Source of the DNA: Chaetoceros tenuissimus
Lineage: Eukaryota > Bacillariophyta > Thalassiosirophyceae > Chaetocerotales > Chaetocerotaceae
Assembly: GCA_021927905.1 (NCBI GenBank)
Contig: BLLK01000022.1
Location: 2,108,001 to 2,172,000, forward strand
Reading direction: 5' to 3'
Length of the DNA: 64,000 bases
Shown here: piece by piece, positions 43,160 through 53,585 of the stretch
Numbering within the stretch: the stretch's first letter is position 1
Layout: the number at the start of each line of letters is the position of its first letter
Notes under the pieces: model-generated
Databases searched by the model: none
Told to the model about the DNA's origin: nothing
What the model saw: only the letters and a program-made list of their open reading frames with translations
Made by a program: the position numbers and the translations under genes

Positions 43160-43783
43160 GACGTATTGAATTTTATAACCTAGATCTCTTTTCTATTTTC
43201 ATGAGAATGGAAAAGTCTTTCTATTGAAATATATACTCCCTTCTTTATGCTCTCGAGAAGAATCAAAAAGTAGATGAGGATATTCCAAGTTGTTCTCTGA
43301 TGTTCTTTCAAAAGATTTACAATTCTGTTCTCAAAGGTTCTCAGGCAACAATTTAGCTCAACTAGAAAATTTCAAGTCTAGCACAAAGCTTTGCTTTATG
43401 AGTGAGGTGCATCCTGTTCGTAGTACGTATATCATTTGTCTTCTTGTACCATATTACAGCTTTTGTGTTTTATTGTAATGTGTGGTCATTATTCGTCCGA
43501 GATCATCCATGCAAAAAAGTCATGGAGAGACATTGTAAACATGGATCAAGTCATAAATGTTCAAATCACCATTTCTCTCAATCAATCTGAACTTCATATT
43601 CAACCTCAGCATATTATTTACTCCTCTTCGGATTGAAAATAGGTACCACTTTGCAGGTACATATTCTTATCTAAACATGCATTTATAAAATTAAAAATAT
43701 ACCGATAATATTGTGCAATGCTGCATTTATTGCGACAAGTTTCACATTTTCAAATATACGCACTAGCAAGTAAAAATCTGAAT
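43160..43783. other. intergenic, no gene seen
   Basis: About 620 bp between two minus-strand genes. Overlapping 60-66 codon frames at 43290-43636 are hydrophobic and low complexity; none is convincing. Confidence 0.45.
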
Positions 43784-45544
43784 CTACCGCATTGCAACTC
43801 GCAACAGATGCTGGATATCAATAGGATAAGTCTCATCATATTTCTCATCTGGACAAGCTTCGTAGATATATAAATCTTTCAATTTCCTAGGGTCAAACTT
43901 AGTCTTGTGGATTTTTTCCCAAATTTCACAATATTGCTTGCTTATAATGACCTCTTCACAGTCTTTCAATTTTGTAAATTTATTGAACCTCCGATCACTT
44001 GCTCCACGTAGCTTATGTAAAAGCCATTCATTGAAATCAATAGCTTGAAAATGCATCAATACCAAACTAGACTTGACTTCTTCTTGTAAATAGTAATTGT
44101 GGCCTTCGCAGTAATCTACCAACTCATCCTTGGTCCAAGTATGTGTTTGACCAACATGGTTCCCAGTATCAGTGGCATTGAACTCATGTCCTCGAAAGAA
44201 TGCCTTATCCCAGCATTGAGTATCTCGTTTTTGACGACGCTGGAAGTAGCGAACGGCTTCTATCCCAGTATTCTGGAAGGACAAAGGAGATTCTTGAGTT
44301 TGTTTCATCTTTTTTTCAGAGAGTGTCATGGGGCAGTCAATTGGTTGAATTGTTCCTCGTTCAAATTTGAAAGGCAGTCCAGTGTCCTTTGGAAGTTTAT
44401 CGAGAGCCTCATGAAAATCCCTCTCGTTCCAAGCCAATGTCTCATTCTTTTGCGCATTATCTTTCACAATGGTGATGAACTCATCAATATCAAGAGGGAA
44501 AATGTAATCACTCTTTCGTGCATATTGGTTGGCAACATGTGACCACATTTCTGCTTTATATTCAAAACTTCCTTTGCACTTCCACACATCTGCTCCTAGC
44601 TTTTTGTATTGTCTCAACAAATTTTGAGTATCCGATATATCTGTATAATCATCAGAGACATCTGTATGATGGTCTATGATGACAATATCTCTGACCGGTA
44701 AAACTTTGGAATGATATGTAACAAAATTTTGCAGTTGATGACCTCCATTCTGCTGGAATAAAACGATGCGTGCAAATGATTGAGACGTTTCCAGGGACTG
44801 ACCCTCTCCTAAAGCAAACTTACAATCAACTTCCCATTCTTCGTCTTCGTAGTTCGTTTTTATGAGCGGTCCCTTAATCTTTGCAGTTGTGCTCTCTTCA
44901 CTCTTTCCAAGTTCATCTTTTTGCTTCTCCACAGAGACTTTTGAATTAGCAGACAGATCTTTCTCAAGAAAGATCTCCTCGTCGTCCTCTTTACCTACAC
45001 CCTGTTTTTTCGCACTGTTCACTTCACTCTCTTTCTTTTCAATTTCATTATTAGCCGACTCGATCTTTTCATTCTTAGTCTCTGAATAAATCTTTTGTAC
45101 CTTCTCGTTCTTGTCTTTTGCCAAACTAGTGCCCACAGAGTCAACTTTCACAGAACTTTTTTCTTGCACCTGGCCTATATTTTTTACAGTATTCTTCTCA
45201 ATAGACACCTGCTGCTTCTCTACTTTAATTTCTTGAACCTTTCTATCTGCATGAATTTGCTCCACATTCTTCATATCCTTATTTACTCTTCTCATATGAT
45301 GGCGAACATCAGTTTGAACTTCCCCTATCGGATCAATGCTGAAGAACTGTATGATGCTAAGGAATATAAGAATGGAACAAACCATAGCAATGAGAAAGCT
45401 AGCATGTGTAGACCTAGACCTATATCTCCTGATCAAAAAGGATTTGAATGAAGAAGTATCATTTGCACGGAGCTTAGATGGAGACGTAATGCCTCTAAAC
45501 GATACCACTTCCTCGGTTGACATATGCACTTTATGGCGATGCAT
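43784..45544 (-). CDS. GT92-like glycosyltransferase, type II membrane protein
   Basis: A single exon of 586 aa. A short basic cytosolic tail (RRYRSRST) precedes one membrane anchor (ASFLIAMVCSILIFLSIIQFF) at about residues 48-70. A stem of about 160 residues is Lys/Glu-rich, with repeated VEK and KxEK motifs, probably coiled coil. The catalytic part shows ARIVLFQQNGGHQLQNFVTYHSKV, DIVIIDHHTDVSDD, and DYIFPLDIDEFITI with the metal-binding DxD, then FFRGHEFNATDTGNHVGQTHTW. This pattern matches the DUF23/GT92-like and related GT2 proteins that are numerous in diatoms. It should act in the Golgi; donor and acceptor are unknown. Confidence 0.8.
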   Translation of the reverse strand: MHRHKVHMSTEEVVSFRGITSPSKLRANDTSSFKSFLIRRYRSRSTHASFLIAMVCSILIFLSIIQFFSIDPIGEVQTDVRHHMRRVNKDMKNVEQIHADRKVQEIKVEKQQVSIEKNTVKNIGQVQEKSSVKVDSVGTSLAKDKNEKVQKIYSETKNEKIESANNEIEKKESEVNSAKKQGVGKEDDEEIFLEKDLSANSKVSVEKQKDELGKSEESTTAKIKGPLIKTNYEDEEWEVDCKFALGEGQSLETSQSFARIVLFQQNGGHQLQNFVTYHSKVLPVRDIVIIDHHTDVSDDYTDISDTQNLLRQYKKLGADVWKCKGSFEYKAEMWSHVANQYARKSDYIFPLDIDEFITIVKDNAQKNETLAWNERDFHEALDKLPKDTGLPFKFERGTIQPIDCPMTLSEKKMKQTQESPLSFQNTGIEAVRYFQRRQKRDTQCWDKAFFRGHEFNATDTGNHVGQTHTWTKDELVDYCEGHNYYLQEEVKSSLVLMHFQAIDFNEWLLHKLRGASDRRFNKFTKLKDCEEVIISKQYCEIWEKIHKTKFDPRKLKDLYIYEACPDEKYDETYPIDIQHLLRVAMR

Positions 45545-45877
45545 AGTCTAAATACGAAAACTTGGAAAGCTGCTGATGGCACAGTAGTAGAATGTGCAGA
45601 GTAAGTAGATGAAGAATCATAAACTGTAAACTGTGAACTGTGAACTGATTGAACATCGATTTTGAAAATGTGACGGTTTTTTTACTTGTTTTGGAAATTT
45701 CTCACTTATTTAGCAAGAACAACGCAAGCAAGAGGGTCAATTAGCTCAGACAAAATTCTGCGCAACAACCGTTTTCGAAAGAGAAGAACGAATAAAGCAT
45801 CAAGAAGAACATTACTCATATATCTACAACACATCTTCAATTGTTCTACATATCCATCTCCGTTTCCAATCATAGCG
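45545..45877. other. divergent promoter region
   Basis: 333 bp between two start codons pointing apart, with a short tandem CTGTGAA run near 45625-45645. The frame of the downstream gene is open through most of it (from 45686), but its first ATG before a signal peptide is at 45878. Confidence 0.5.
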
Positions 45878-48622
45878 ATGCAGCTAAAACTGTCTCTAGT
45901 TCTGCTTCTCGCAGATCTTTCAAGAGGAGTCGATGCCTTCTTGCCATCTGGAGAACGACTCAGTAAGGCAACCTATAACAACCTAGTAGAAACAGCTGTT
46001 GATGTAACCCGTCTTCAAGTAGAAGGTCGGGTTCCATCTGGGCTTAAGCCTCAGACAAAATTGTACATGTCTAGTGAAGGAAATTATGAAGACGAGAACC
46101 CCTACACATCTCCTGAATTTTTACGTGAGAATGGTTTTGGTGAAGTCAGTGGGTATAACGATGGAAGCAATTCTGGAAATAATTCTAGTGGAGATAGAGA
46201 GAGACTTTTGAAAAAGTGGATAGGCAAAAAGTTGAATGAACTTACAAAGAAAAACAGTGGTGTAAGTGAAAACACGTATACCCAAGGTACAAGTTCACAG
46301 AGTTACAATACTGCAGATCCGTATCAGCAAGGTGTTGGCCAGGTGCAAGATACATCGAATTATAATTCTATGAATTCATATCAGCAAGATATGAGCCAAG
46401 CCACAGGGTCATATTATAATAGCAATAATTCAGATCCTTCTCAACCAACTATGACTCAATCAGCAGATGCATCTTATCACACTTCGAACCAGCAAGATAT
46501 GAGCCAAGCTACAGGAGCATTATATTCTAGTGGAAATAATTCAGATCCTTATCAGCAAACTTTTAACACGAGCACTTCAGATCCTTATCAACCAACTATG
46601 ACTCAATCAGCAGATGCATCTTATTATACCTCGAACCAGCAAGATATGAGCCAAGCTACAGGAGCATCATATTATAGCGGCGATAATTCAGGTCAGCAAG
46701 GTATTACTCAAGCATCAGGTGTGTCATCGTATTACAATCCTAATCCAGCAGCAGATACTTATCAACAAGATACAACTCAACAATCGGCGACAGAATCTCA
46801 ATCTACCCAACAATTTGTTGCATATAATCCTAATGATCCTAGTCATCGTGAGAAGGTGGGGCAGCAACAGGAAGAAGTCAAGAAGGTCAAGAAAGGCGTT
46901 GCATACGATCCAAAGAACCCTGAGCATATCAAGAAAGGTATACGTACTCCATTAAATGAAAATGTTCGTTCAACTCCATATCAACATGCTACTCTACCTG
47001 TAGATCCTACGAAAAAGCGAAATAAAGAGAACGAAAAAGAAAAGACTTGGGTCGCATATGATCCAAAAAATCCTGAGCATATCGAAAAGGGAAGGAGAAA
47101 ACTTCCTGAGAATGAAGTTCGTGGAACTACTTATAAACCTTCTGCAATCCCATACAATGACACAACTGAATCAAAACAATCCAAAAACGATAATGTATCA
47201 GAAAAGACTTGGGTCGCGTATGACCCTTCGAATCCTGTTCATGTTGAAAAGGGAAGGAGAAAAACACCTGACAATGAAGTCCGTGGCAAGACTTACAAAC
47301 CTTCCACAATCCCCTACAATCATGCTGACAAAGAGAGGGGAGGAAGACCATATGTACCGACGAAAAAGAAGGATGACGATAAAAAACCAAAGAAGAAGTA
47401 CGTAGCTTACGATCCAAGTAATCCTGCTCATGTGGAGAGAGGAACTAGAAAACTTCCAGAGAATCAAACACGCGGGGCATCGTTCAAGAAGGCCAGGAAA
47501 GATGATACCAGTTTCAAGCCAAACAACACATCCCAGTCACAATCTTTTGAGGGTATGAGACAGCAGTTGCAAACAGAGTGGAATAATCAATTGAACGCTG
47601 CAAACCGTAGAACAACCAAACTTAGTGGCGTTTCCGATTACACTACTCCTAATAGTGATCGTGTTGGTGGACATGGAACTTTTCAGCCTAAAAAAGGAGG
47701 AGTTCTTTACAATCCAAAGGACAATACCCTTCGAGAGAAAGCTGGATTACCACCATTAGAAGAAAAGCCGAAGAGCAAAGGTATTCCATACAAGGCAATT
47801 GTAGAAGGGCAGGTAGGGGATAAAAGTGCTCTAGGTCTTGATAAAGAACAAATGCAAAACAAATGGAATAAGAAAATTTTGAACTCAGATGACGAGAAAA
47901 GAAACAAGATATCAGTTGTTTCGGATTACACCACTCCAAATGAAGACCGTGTAAGTGGATATGCACCTCAAGAAAAGAAGAAAAGCGGTGTACTTTATAA
48001 TCCTCAAGATCCTGTTCTTAGAGAAAAGGCTGGATTACCACCATTGGAAGGTCCTAAGAAGAAAAGCGGTGTACTTTATAATCCTCAAGATCCTGAACTT
48101 CGAAAGAAAGCCGGACTACCTCCTGTAGAAGAGGGTCCTAAGAAGAAAAGCGGTGTACTTTATAATCCTCAAGATCCTACACTGAGAGAAAAGGCTGGAT
48201 TACCACCTGTAGAAGAAGGGCCCAAGAAGAATCTGATTCCTTACAATCCCCAAGATCCTGAACTTCGTAAGAAAGCCGGACTACCTCCTGTAGAAGAGGG
48301 TCCTAAGAAGAATCTGATTCCTTACAATCCGCAAGATCCTACACTGAGAGAAAAGGCTGGACTACCTCCTGTGGAAGAGGGTCCTAAGAAGAATCTGATT
48401 CCTTACAACCCACAAGATCCTACACTGAGAGAAAAGGCTGGACTACCACCATTAGCACCAAAGCAACAATCGAGAGGAGTACCATATAATCCAAAGATTC
48501 ACAAAGACTTTGCAGGACGGGAACTAGGCCCTAGCCCTGACCCACACAGACAAATAATCGACTTTGACAACAAAAACAAGCAAAATCAGTTTAAGTGGCC
48601 ATCACAGAAAAAAAATAATTAA
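45878..48622 (+). CDS. plastid-targeted multivalent repeat protein, unknown function
   Basis: 914 aa from ATG 45878, chosen because a signal peptide starts there (MQLKLSLVLLLADLSRG) and leads to VDA|FLPSG, an ASAFAP-like plastid signal. The mature protein is almost all repeats. About residues 130-310 are Gln/Ser/Tyr/Asn-rich with units like SNQQDMSQATGASYYS, prion-like in composition. About 315-545 hold five VAYDPxNPxHxEKGxR units. Two copies of a W-containing unit with SDYTTPNxDRV follow. About 695-870 hold six tandem 27-residue units (YNPQDPxLREKAGLPPVEEG), with one earlier copy near 615. The YxPxxP...KxG core is common to both arrays, about twelve copies in all. No enzyme domain or membrane segment is present, and Lys/Glu alternation is dense. 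The C-terminus is QFKWPSQKKNN. Confidence 0.85.
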   Translation: MQLKLSLVLLLADLSRGVDAFLPSGERLSKATYNNLVETAVDVTRLQVEGRVPSGLKPQTKLYMSSEGNYEDENPYTSPEFLRENGFGEVSGYNDGSNSGNNSSGDRERLLKKWIGKKLNELTKKNSGVSENTYTQGTSSQSYNTADPYQQGVGQVQDTSNYNSMNSYQQDMSQATGSYYNSNNSDPSQPTMTQSADASYHTSNQQDMSQATGALYSSGNNSDPYQQTFNTSTSDPYQPTMTQSADASYYTSNQQDMSQATGASYYSGDNSGQQGITQASGVSSYYNPNPAADTYQQDTTQQSATESQSTQQFVAYNPNDPSHREKVGQQQEEVKKVKKGVAYDPKNPEHIKKGIRTPLNENVRSTPYQHATLPVDPTKKRNKENEKEKTWVAYDPKNPEHIEKGRRKLPENEVRGTTYKPSAIPYNDTTESKQSKNDNVSEKTWVAYDPSNPVHVEKGRRKTPDNEVRGKTYKPSTIPYNHADKERGGRPYVPTKKKDDDKKPKKKYVAYDPSNPAHVERGTRKLPENQTRGASFKKARKDDTSFKPNNTSQSQSFEGMRQQLQTEWNNQLNAANRRTTKLSGVSDYTTPNSDRVGGHGTFQPKKGGVLYNPKDNTLREKAGLPPLEEKPKSKGIPYKAIVEGQVGDKSALGLDKEQMQNKWNKKILNSDDEKRNKISVVSDYTTPNEDRVSGYAPQEKKKSGVLYNPQDPVLREKAGLPPLEGPKKKSGVLYNPQDPELRKKAGLPPVEEGPKKKSGVLYNPQDPTLREKAGLPPVEEGPKKNLIPYNPQDPELRKKAGLPPVEEGPKKNLIPYNPQDPTLREKAGLPPVEEGPKKNLIPYNPQDPTLREKAGLPPLAPKQQSRGVPYNPKIHKDFAGRELGPSPDPHRQIIDFDNKNKQNQFKWPSQKKNN
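47981..48459 (+). repeat. 81-84-bp tandem repeats, six copies
   Basis: Six near-identical copies of the GVLYNPQDP/IPYNPQDP ... REKAGLPP unit. The last four are especially alike in DNA, which points to recent amplification or homogenisation. Confidence 0.9.
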
Positions 48623-48811
48623 TCATCGGGACTGCAAAGTTCACAGTACTTTCATTGGATAACAACAACATCTGAGCTAAATTTGAATTAAATTTTGAAG
48701 AACCATCGTAAGATGCAAAAAAGTGTGAAATGCATACATAATCAATAGGGGTAACTAAAAATATAAGCGATTTACATTTCAATAATTAAAATGTTTTGTT
48801 TGTTACCAAGT

Positions 48812-50221
48812 TTACGGAGAGCAAAAGTTTTCATGCTGTTTCAGTGCTCGGAGATCCTTGAAACATTTTCTACACGTTGAACATTCAAACACTACATCCT
48901 TCGCTTTCTGATCTTCTTTTTCTACTATTGAGAATTTAGGTATGAAATCATTGTAATGCCTTGTTTTGCACATGTCAGTTTTGAATTCCAAGTCACATAT
49001 GCCACATTTTCCGATTACTTTCACTTCCTTTACTACTTGCTTGGATGTGTCAACAGCTTGTGGTGTAAGAGACACACAAGCTGCCCATTCCGGTTTGATA
49101 GAAGTATGTGGTCCACTATGTTTTGCTTTCTGATGAGCCTCAAGTGCTTCTTTATTCCAAAATGTTCTGTCTACTTCACACAAGGTACAAGTGAAAGTTT
49201 CTATATTCGCCTTGGACTCTGCATCATGCACACACTTGATATGATTTTTCCTAGCCCTTTCATCCCTAAAGGACTTGTTACAAATCTGACAGAGAAAAGT
49301 ATCTTCATCCTCTTCCAAATCTAGCACTTGCCATGGTAAATGCTTTTCTCCTAATGGACTCAAGTTCGCATCTTTTATTCTTCGAAAAGAAATGGTCTCA
49401 CTACCATCCTTTGCTCGATTAGCAAAGCTTTTACCCGACTGATGTCGTCTGAGCTGGTATTTACACTTTTTATCATGCTTGGACTGAAAATGTTCCAATT
49501 TTGCTTCAATCTTTTGCTTTCTGCAAATGTATTGTATATATTTGTAAGGTGCTGGGGGAGCTTTAAATGAGTCTCGATATACAACTTCCAATCCATTTCT
49601 CTTTGCAGCTTGAGCAGTGTTCCATCGTTCAAATTGTCCCTTTACTAATGTCAAGAATAAAGTTCCACCTGTGGCCAACCAATGCTGATCTACTGAATGA
49701 AAGAAATGAAACAGGAATCTCGAATGAAGTTGAGCATCTTCATTTCCTATATGGGGATGATTGAAAATCACATTTTTATATCTACAGTTGGGCAGCTTGG
49801 GAGATGGTACTAATTCTGGATCTGTTTGATCAGCGGACCATGGTAATATTGCATTGACAGAGTGATGAATAGATATCCTCAATTCTATCGGAGGAGCATC
49901 ATTTTCAATCTTTGGTTTCTTTGATAAATGTTCATCACTTGACGTATGTGAAGGTAATGTTTGGAATACCATTGGAACATTTCCACTGAGACGATTCATC
50001 TTCCTGAGTAGAGAGTCCACATCTTTGTATTTATTCTGCAGTTCCAAGAGGGGATCTATACCACTGCAAGTCACATTGATAACTTTTCCTTTTGAAGTGG
50101 AAGATTGTTGTCCAAGCGATGAGGCGAGAGAAGTTTGAGCTTGAATAAATCGGCAAAGGTCGTAGGAGTAAGTGAAGTCACCATCACCAAGTGTAAGGTA
50201 GTCTTGAACTTTCTCATCCAT
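48812..50221 (-). CDS. BMT5-like (DUF2431) rRNA methyltransferase with C2H2 zinc fingers
   Basis: A single exon of 469 aa. The N-terminal Rossmann-like region has LTLGDGDFTYSYDLCRF (the AdoMet-binding Gly loop), ISIHHSVNAI, FNHPHIGNEDAQLHSRFLFHFF, and ATGGTLFLTLVKGQFERWN, which together are the DUF2431 signature of yeast Bmt5, a 25S rRNA uridine-N3 methyltransferase. The C-terminal 170 residues add C2H2-type fingers: CQICNKSFRDERARKNHIKCVH, CTLCEVDRTFW...AHQKAKH, CGICDLEFKT...RHYND and CSTCRKCFKDLRALKQHENFC. The methylase plus zinc-finger fusion occurs in other eukaryotes. It should act in the nucleolus; the exact target is inferred by family. Confidence 0.87.
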   Translation of the reverse strand: MDEKVQDYLTLGDGDFTYSYDLCRFIQAQTSLASSLGQQSSTSKGKVINVTCSGIDPLLELQNKYKDVDSLLRKMNRLSGNVPMVFQTLPSHTSSDEHLSKKPKIENDAPPIELRISIHHSVNAILPWSADQTDPELVPSPKLPNCRYKNVIFNHPHIGNEDAQLHSRFLFHFFHSVDQHWLATGGTLFLTLVKGQFERWNTAQAAKRNGLEVVYRDSFKAPPAPYKYIQYICRKQKIEAKLEHFQSKHDKKCKYQLRRHQSGKSFANRAKDGSETISFRRIKDANLSPLGEKHLPWQVLDLEEDEDTFLCQICNKSFRDERARKNHIKCVHDAESKANIETFTCTLCEVDRTFWNKEALEAHQKAKHSGPHTSIKPEWAACVSLTPQAVDTSKQVVKEVKVIGKCGICDLEFKTDMCKTRHYNDFIPKFSIVEKEDQKAKDVVFECSTCRKCFKDLRALKQHENFCSP

Positions 50222-50711
50222 ACTTTGATAACATCATTCACTCATGCACTAATGACTTATCTACGAGTATTAGATAATGATAGACTGATTTACCATACCT
50301 TACACCTACGTACGTAGGTACGGACACCACAAAGAATTTGAGTGGATGCAAATTCTGGACGAGTGCCACAATAGCCATGAGTCATAACCTTATAGCAACT
50401 GTGACCTATTTATACACTAATTATCAACATGATAGCCGTCATTGGATTACTTTGATTAATAATAATAATAATACTCAATGATTAAGTTACTCTATAATAA
50501 TAAAGCACTGCAAAAGCGTAAGTCTGTAAGAACGACTAAAGATGAGATTAAGATGGACTTATCTCCTATTATGGTACCTTACTATAACAATCAACACTCA
50601 TCACGTCATTTCATATTTCATATTTGCAACTTAGTTTTAAAACTACTAATTATGATAATACGTTTTTGTTTGATTTTGTCTTTCTAAAACCCCAAGCAGA
50701 AATATAAACAA
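50222..50711. other. intergenic, contains a decayed gene-start copy
   Basis: 490 bp between two minus-strand genes. The right part (about 50570-50690) is a diverged copy of the promoter and first exon of the 2OG oxygenase gene at 53.8 kb. The rest is AT-rich, including a TAATAATAATAATA run at 50457-50471. Confidence 0.7.
50570..50690 (+). pseudogene. decayed copy of the 2OG-oxygenase 5' end
   Basis: TTTCATATTTCATATTTGCA and CGTTTTTGTTTGATTTTGTC are shared with 53800-53875 in the same order and spacing. The copied start reads MIIRFCLILSF and then meets a stop, where the intact gene reads MIFRFCLILSFCILLACAQ. Nothing downstream matches the rest of the gene. Confidence 0.8.
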
Positions 50712-52094
50712 TTACAATTCTTCAGAGTTAATGTCTCCAGCGATAATCAATTTTCCATCTGCTTTGCGTCTAAACTGAATGAAAAAATCCCAAATGTATT
50801 CATTATTGACTTTATCATTCCAACATTGTCCAACTGGATTACCAATAATGTCATCCGAGAAGAATTCTTCCAGTAGCTTGAACTTGTCCTTGATACTTAG
50901 GAAAAAGGATCTAGCGAGCTTTGCGAGGATTTCTCTTGGTAAATCTGCCCAGTCTAAATGTTTGCCTGGCCAGCAATGACCACTACCGAACGGATGCGGA
51001 CTATCAATCACACACAGTTTTACTGGCGCGAAGTTGTCTTTTGATTTCTTCTCTGGCTTTGCCCATGTCTTGCATACAGTGCTTCTATCCACCTTCTCAC
51101 TAACAAAGGAATTGCCACCTTTCACTTTATTAATTTTGCACCACTTTTTCATAGACTCATGAACAGAGGGAAAATCTGTATCTACAGCTAGAGCAAGAGC
51201 AGAACTCAAAGAATCAATGAATGGACTAGCGAAATCAGGGAAACTTGGTTTTAAAGCTTCATCAATTCCTTCAACACCTTCGAAAGGGACAACTAAGTCT
51301 TTGGAAGAATGTATATGCAAAATTGGTACACGATTCTTAGGTTTGCACTTGAAAGGATCCGCATTCCAACCAAAAGGATGCTTATCACCCTTATAATCTT
51401 CCATCAATGGACCAGCAACCGGTGCAGCTGCTGCAATGATGTCTGACATTTCACAGGCAACTCTGTTTGTCATGAAACCACCATTTGACATTCCAGTAAC
51501 ATAGACTCTCTCCTCATCAATACTGTATTCTACAACATGCACGAAACAGAGACAAATATTTTGATGTTGTTAGCGACAAAAGCTACAAAGGTCGATTTTA
51601 CATGCGCAGTACTTACTTGACTTCATATACTCAACAACCTTTCGCAAGAAAAAGACATCATCAATCTTTGGGTTTTCTGGAGTATTTGGAGAGCAGCATC
51701 CACCAGCATTCCAAGAATACATTGCTTCATTGCGGCTTGGATCCTGCTTAGTGTAACCTTCAGGATAAACAACAATGAATCTTTTTTCATCAGCGATTTC
51801 ATCAAAGTTTGTAAGCTTCTGATGCATTTCTGCATTAGCTCCAAGTGCATGTAGATTCATTACAAGTGGAGAACCTTCCTTGATATTATCTGGTACATGA
51901 ATCAAAACTGACCGAGTATAATGCGTCAAATCACATTCAGATTTTCCTTCTGGTAAAGAATTTGCAGGTTGAACGTCGTCCACTTTACTGATGCAAAGAT
52001 ATGTCCTATTGTCTGAAGCACTGACGGTAGAGCATTGGAGGAGTTTAACAGCAAGGGCTGCTAGGATCATGAAATAGGAGCGACTAAAGTTCAT
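50712..52094 (-). CDS. secreted PHB-depolymerase/feruloyl-esterase-like hydrolase
   Basis: Two exons, 52094-51617 and 51529-50712, joined in phase 1 over an 87-bp intron, give 431 aa. I start at the second Met (52094) because it opens a normal signal peptide (MNFSRSYFMILAALAVKLL); an in-frame ATG lies 11 codons upstream. The alpha/beta-hydrolase shows PLVMNLHALGANAEMHQKL (oxyanion region), FIVVYPEGY, WNAGGCCS, and after splicing VYVTGMSNGGFMT with the nucleophile Ser in GMSNGG. PILHIHSSKDLVVPFEGVEG follows, then GSGHCWPG with the catalytic His. This is the LpqC/esterase-PHB pattern. It probably cleaves an ester polymer or wall ester outside the cell; the substrate is not known. Confidence 0.87.
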
Positions 52095-52368
52095 TTTGAA
52101 TGTCAAAAAAGTTTGTTGCTGTAGCATTTATATGTAACAAATGTATGTATCCTTTCGTTCCTTTTTGAGTATCACAACTTTTAAGATCTGATCAGCTGTC
52201 TCCGACTACCGACTACTCGTAAAGATTACAACTAGGTATTCGTCCAGTGTTCCGTGAGGGTGGCCCGATTGTTCCGGTTAGTGTTCCGGTTCATAACCCA
52301 CTACAAATATGACACCATTTTACCTAGTATACACCACTTACTAGAGTTCACTCTATTTTGATTTAGAA

Positions 52369-52888
52369 TGTTGTTGATAATTGCAAAAAACAAAGAAACA
52401 ACCTCCGTGATTTCAAAGGAAATTTTCAAGAACAATTGAAAGCTGAGATACCTAGAATTATAGAGAGAGCAAATAATCCAATGGTATTTGACTGGGAAGG
52501 TTTTGATAAGTCAAAACTTTTCCAAACTCGTTTAGAAAGAAGGAAGCGCCGACTAGGTGAGGACGAGGTTGACGAAGACTGGAAGAAAGACTTGGGAGAA
52601 GTTGCCACCAGGATTTGGGAGTGGTGGCGACCTATTGTTGCAGAAGGAAATAAAGAATTCCCTGCATTTAAATTTGCTCTCAAAAGAATTGCTCTTCTTC
52701 AGGTTTCAAGTTGTGATGTTGAAAGAATATTTTCTCAACTCAAGCTTGTTCGTGACAGATGCAATGATAATTTGTTGGAAGATATGCTTGAAGTTAGATT
52801 GTTTGCATTATGTAATGGTAATTTGAAAAGCCTTTTAATTAAAGCTTGGGAGTTTCCATTAGTGGATGTGGATGAAGACGACGAATGA
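52369..52888 (+). mobile_element. hAT-type DNA transposon remnant, C-terminal transposase part
   Basis: An open frame of about 172 codons (NVVDNCKKQRNN... to ...DVDEDDE) ends in the hAT dimerisation domain: FPAFKFALKRIALLQVSSCDVERIFSQL, then LVRDRCNDNLLEDMLEVRL. The N-terminal BED finger and the RNase H-like catalytic core are missing, so it cannot move by itself. Both flanks have clustered TGTTCC motifs in direct orientation (about 52250-52290 and 52940-52976), like subterminal repeats of hAT elements. Clean terminal repeats were not found. Domestication is possible but the fragment has no proper start. Confidence 0.8.
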
Positions 52889-52979
52889 GTACCTGAGAAT
52901 AATAAATAAATGACTATAAGAATAACCGTTATTTTGACCGTTGTTCCAATTGTTCCTGTTCCGATTGTTCCGATTTTTG

Positions 52980-53034
52980 AGCTAGAGTCGTTACCATCTC
53001 ATTTCGCGAGTGCCGGTTCATTACCATCTCATTT
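52980..53034 (+). repeat. left 55-bp inverted repeat
   Basis: Perfect reverse complement of 53586-53640, with an internal direct repeat of TTACCATCTCATTT. Confidence 0.92.
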
Positions 53035-53585
53035 ACATGGCTAGGGAAAATGCATGACCCGCGCACTTTTTCTCTGAATATGTACGGTGGTATGTACGTA
53101 AAGTAAGTTTGGAAAATCATCTGAGCTCAGACTTCTAATCCAAGTTTGGCTCCTTACTTTTTGGTAGGTTTGCAATGTACTTTCAATCATCTACCTTGCT
53201 TTCAATTTCAGCTTAGCTCAAATATAAACCTACTGGGAAATAATAATATAATCTATTTAGCCTAGTAAAAGAGTGAAAATTCAACTTCTTCCCTTTTCTC
53301 TCCCTTCAGAAGTAAGTCAATGTTAATTTTTATAAGAATATTGAATATACTCAAGGGAGAGTAATAAATATATAGTAGTTCTGAAAACACCGATTTTTTG
53401 TTAAAAATATGTATGATAAGATTTTTGATAAAGTATATAAATAATGAGATTCTTCCTTGATGTAGATTAAAAATATTGGGGATGATTCGATTGACTCAGA
53501 TACAATGACGCATTTTCTATTTGTGGGAATGAATTTATTGTGACATTTTGTTTTGTCTAGGTCATTTGTCGCACATGCCAGTTAA

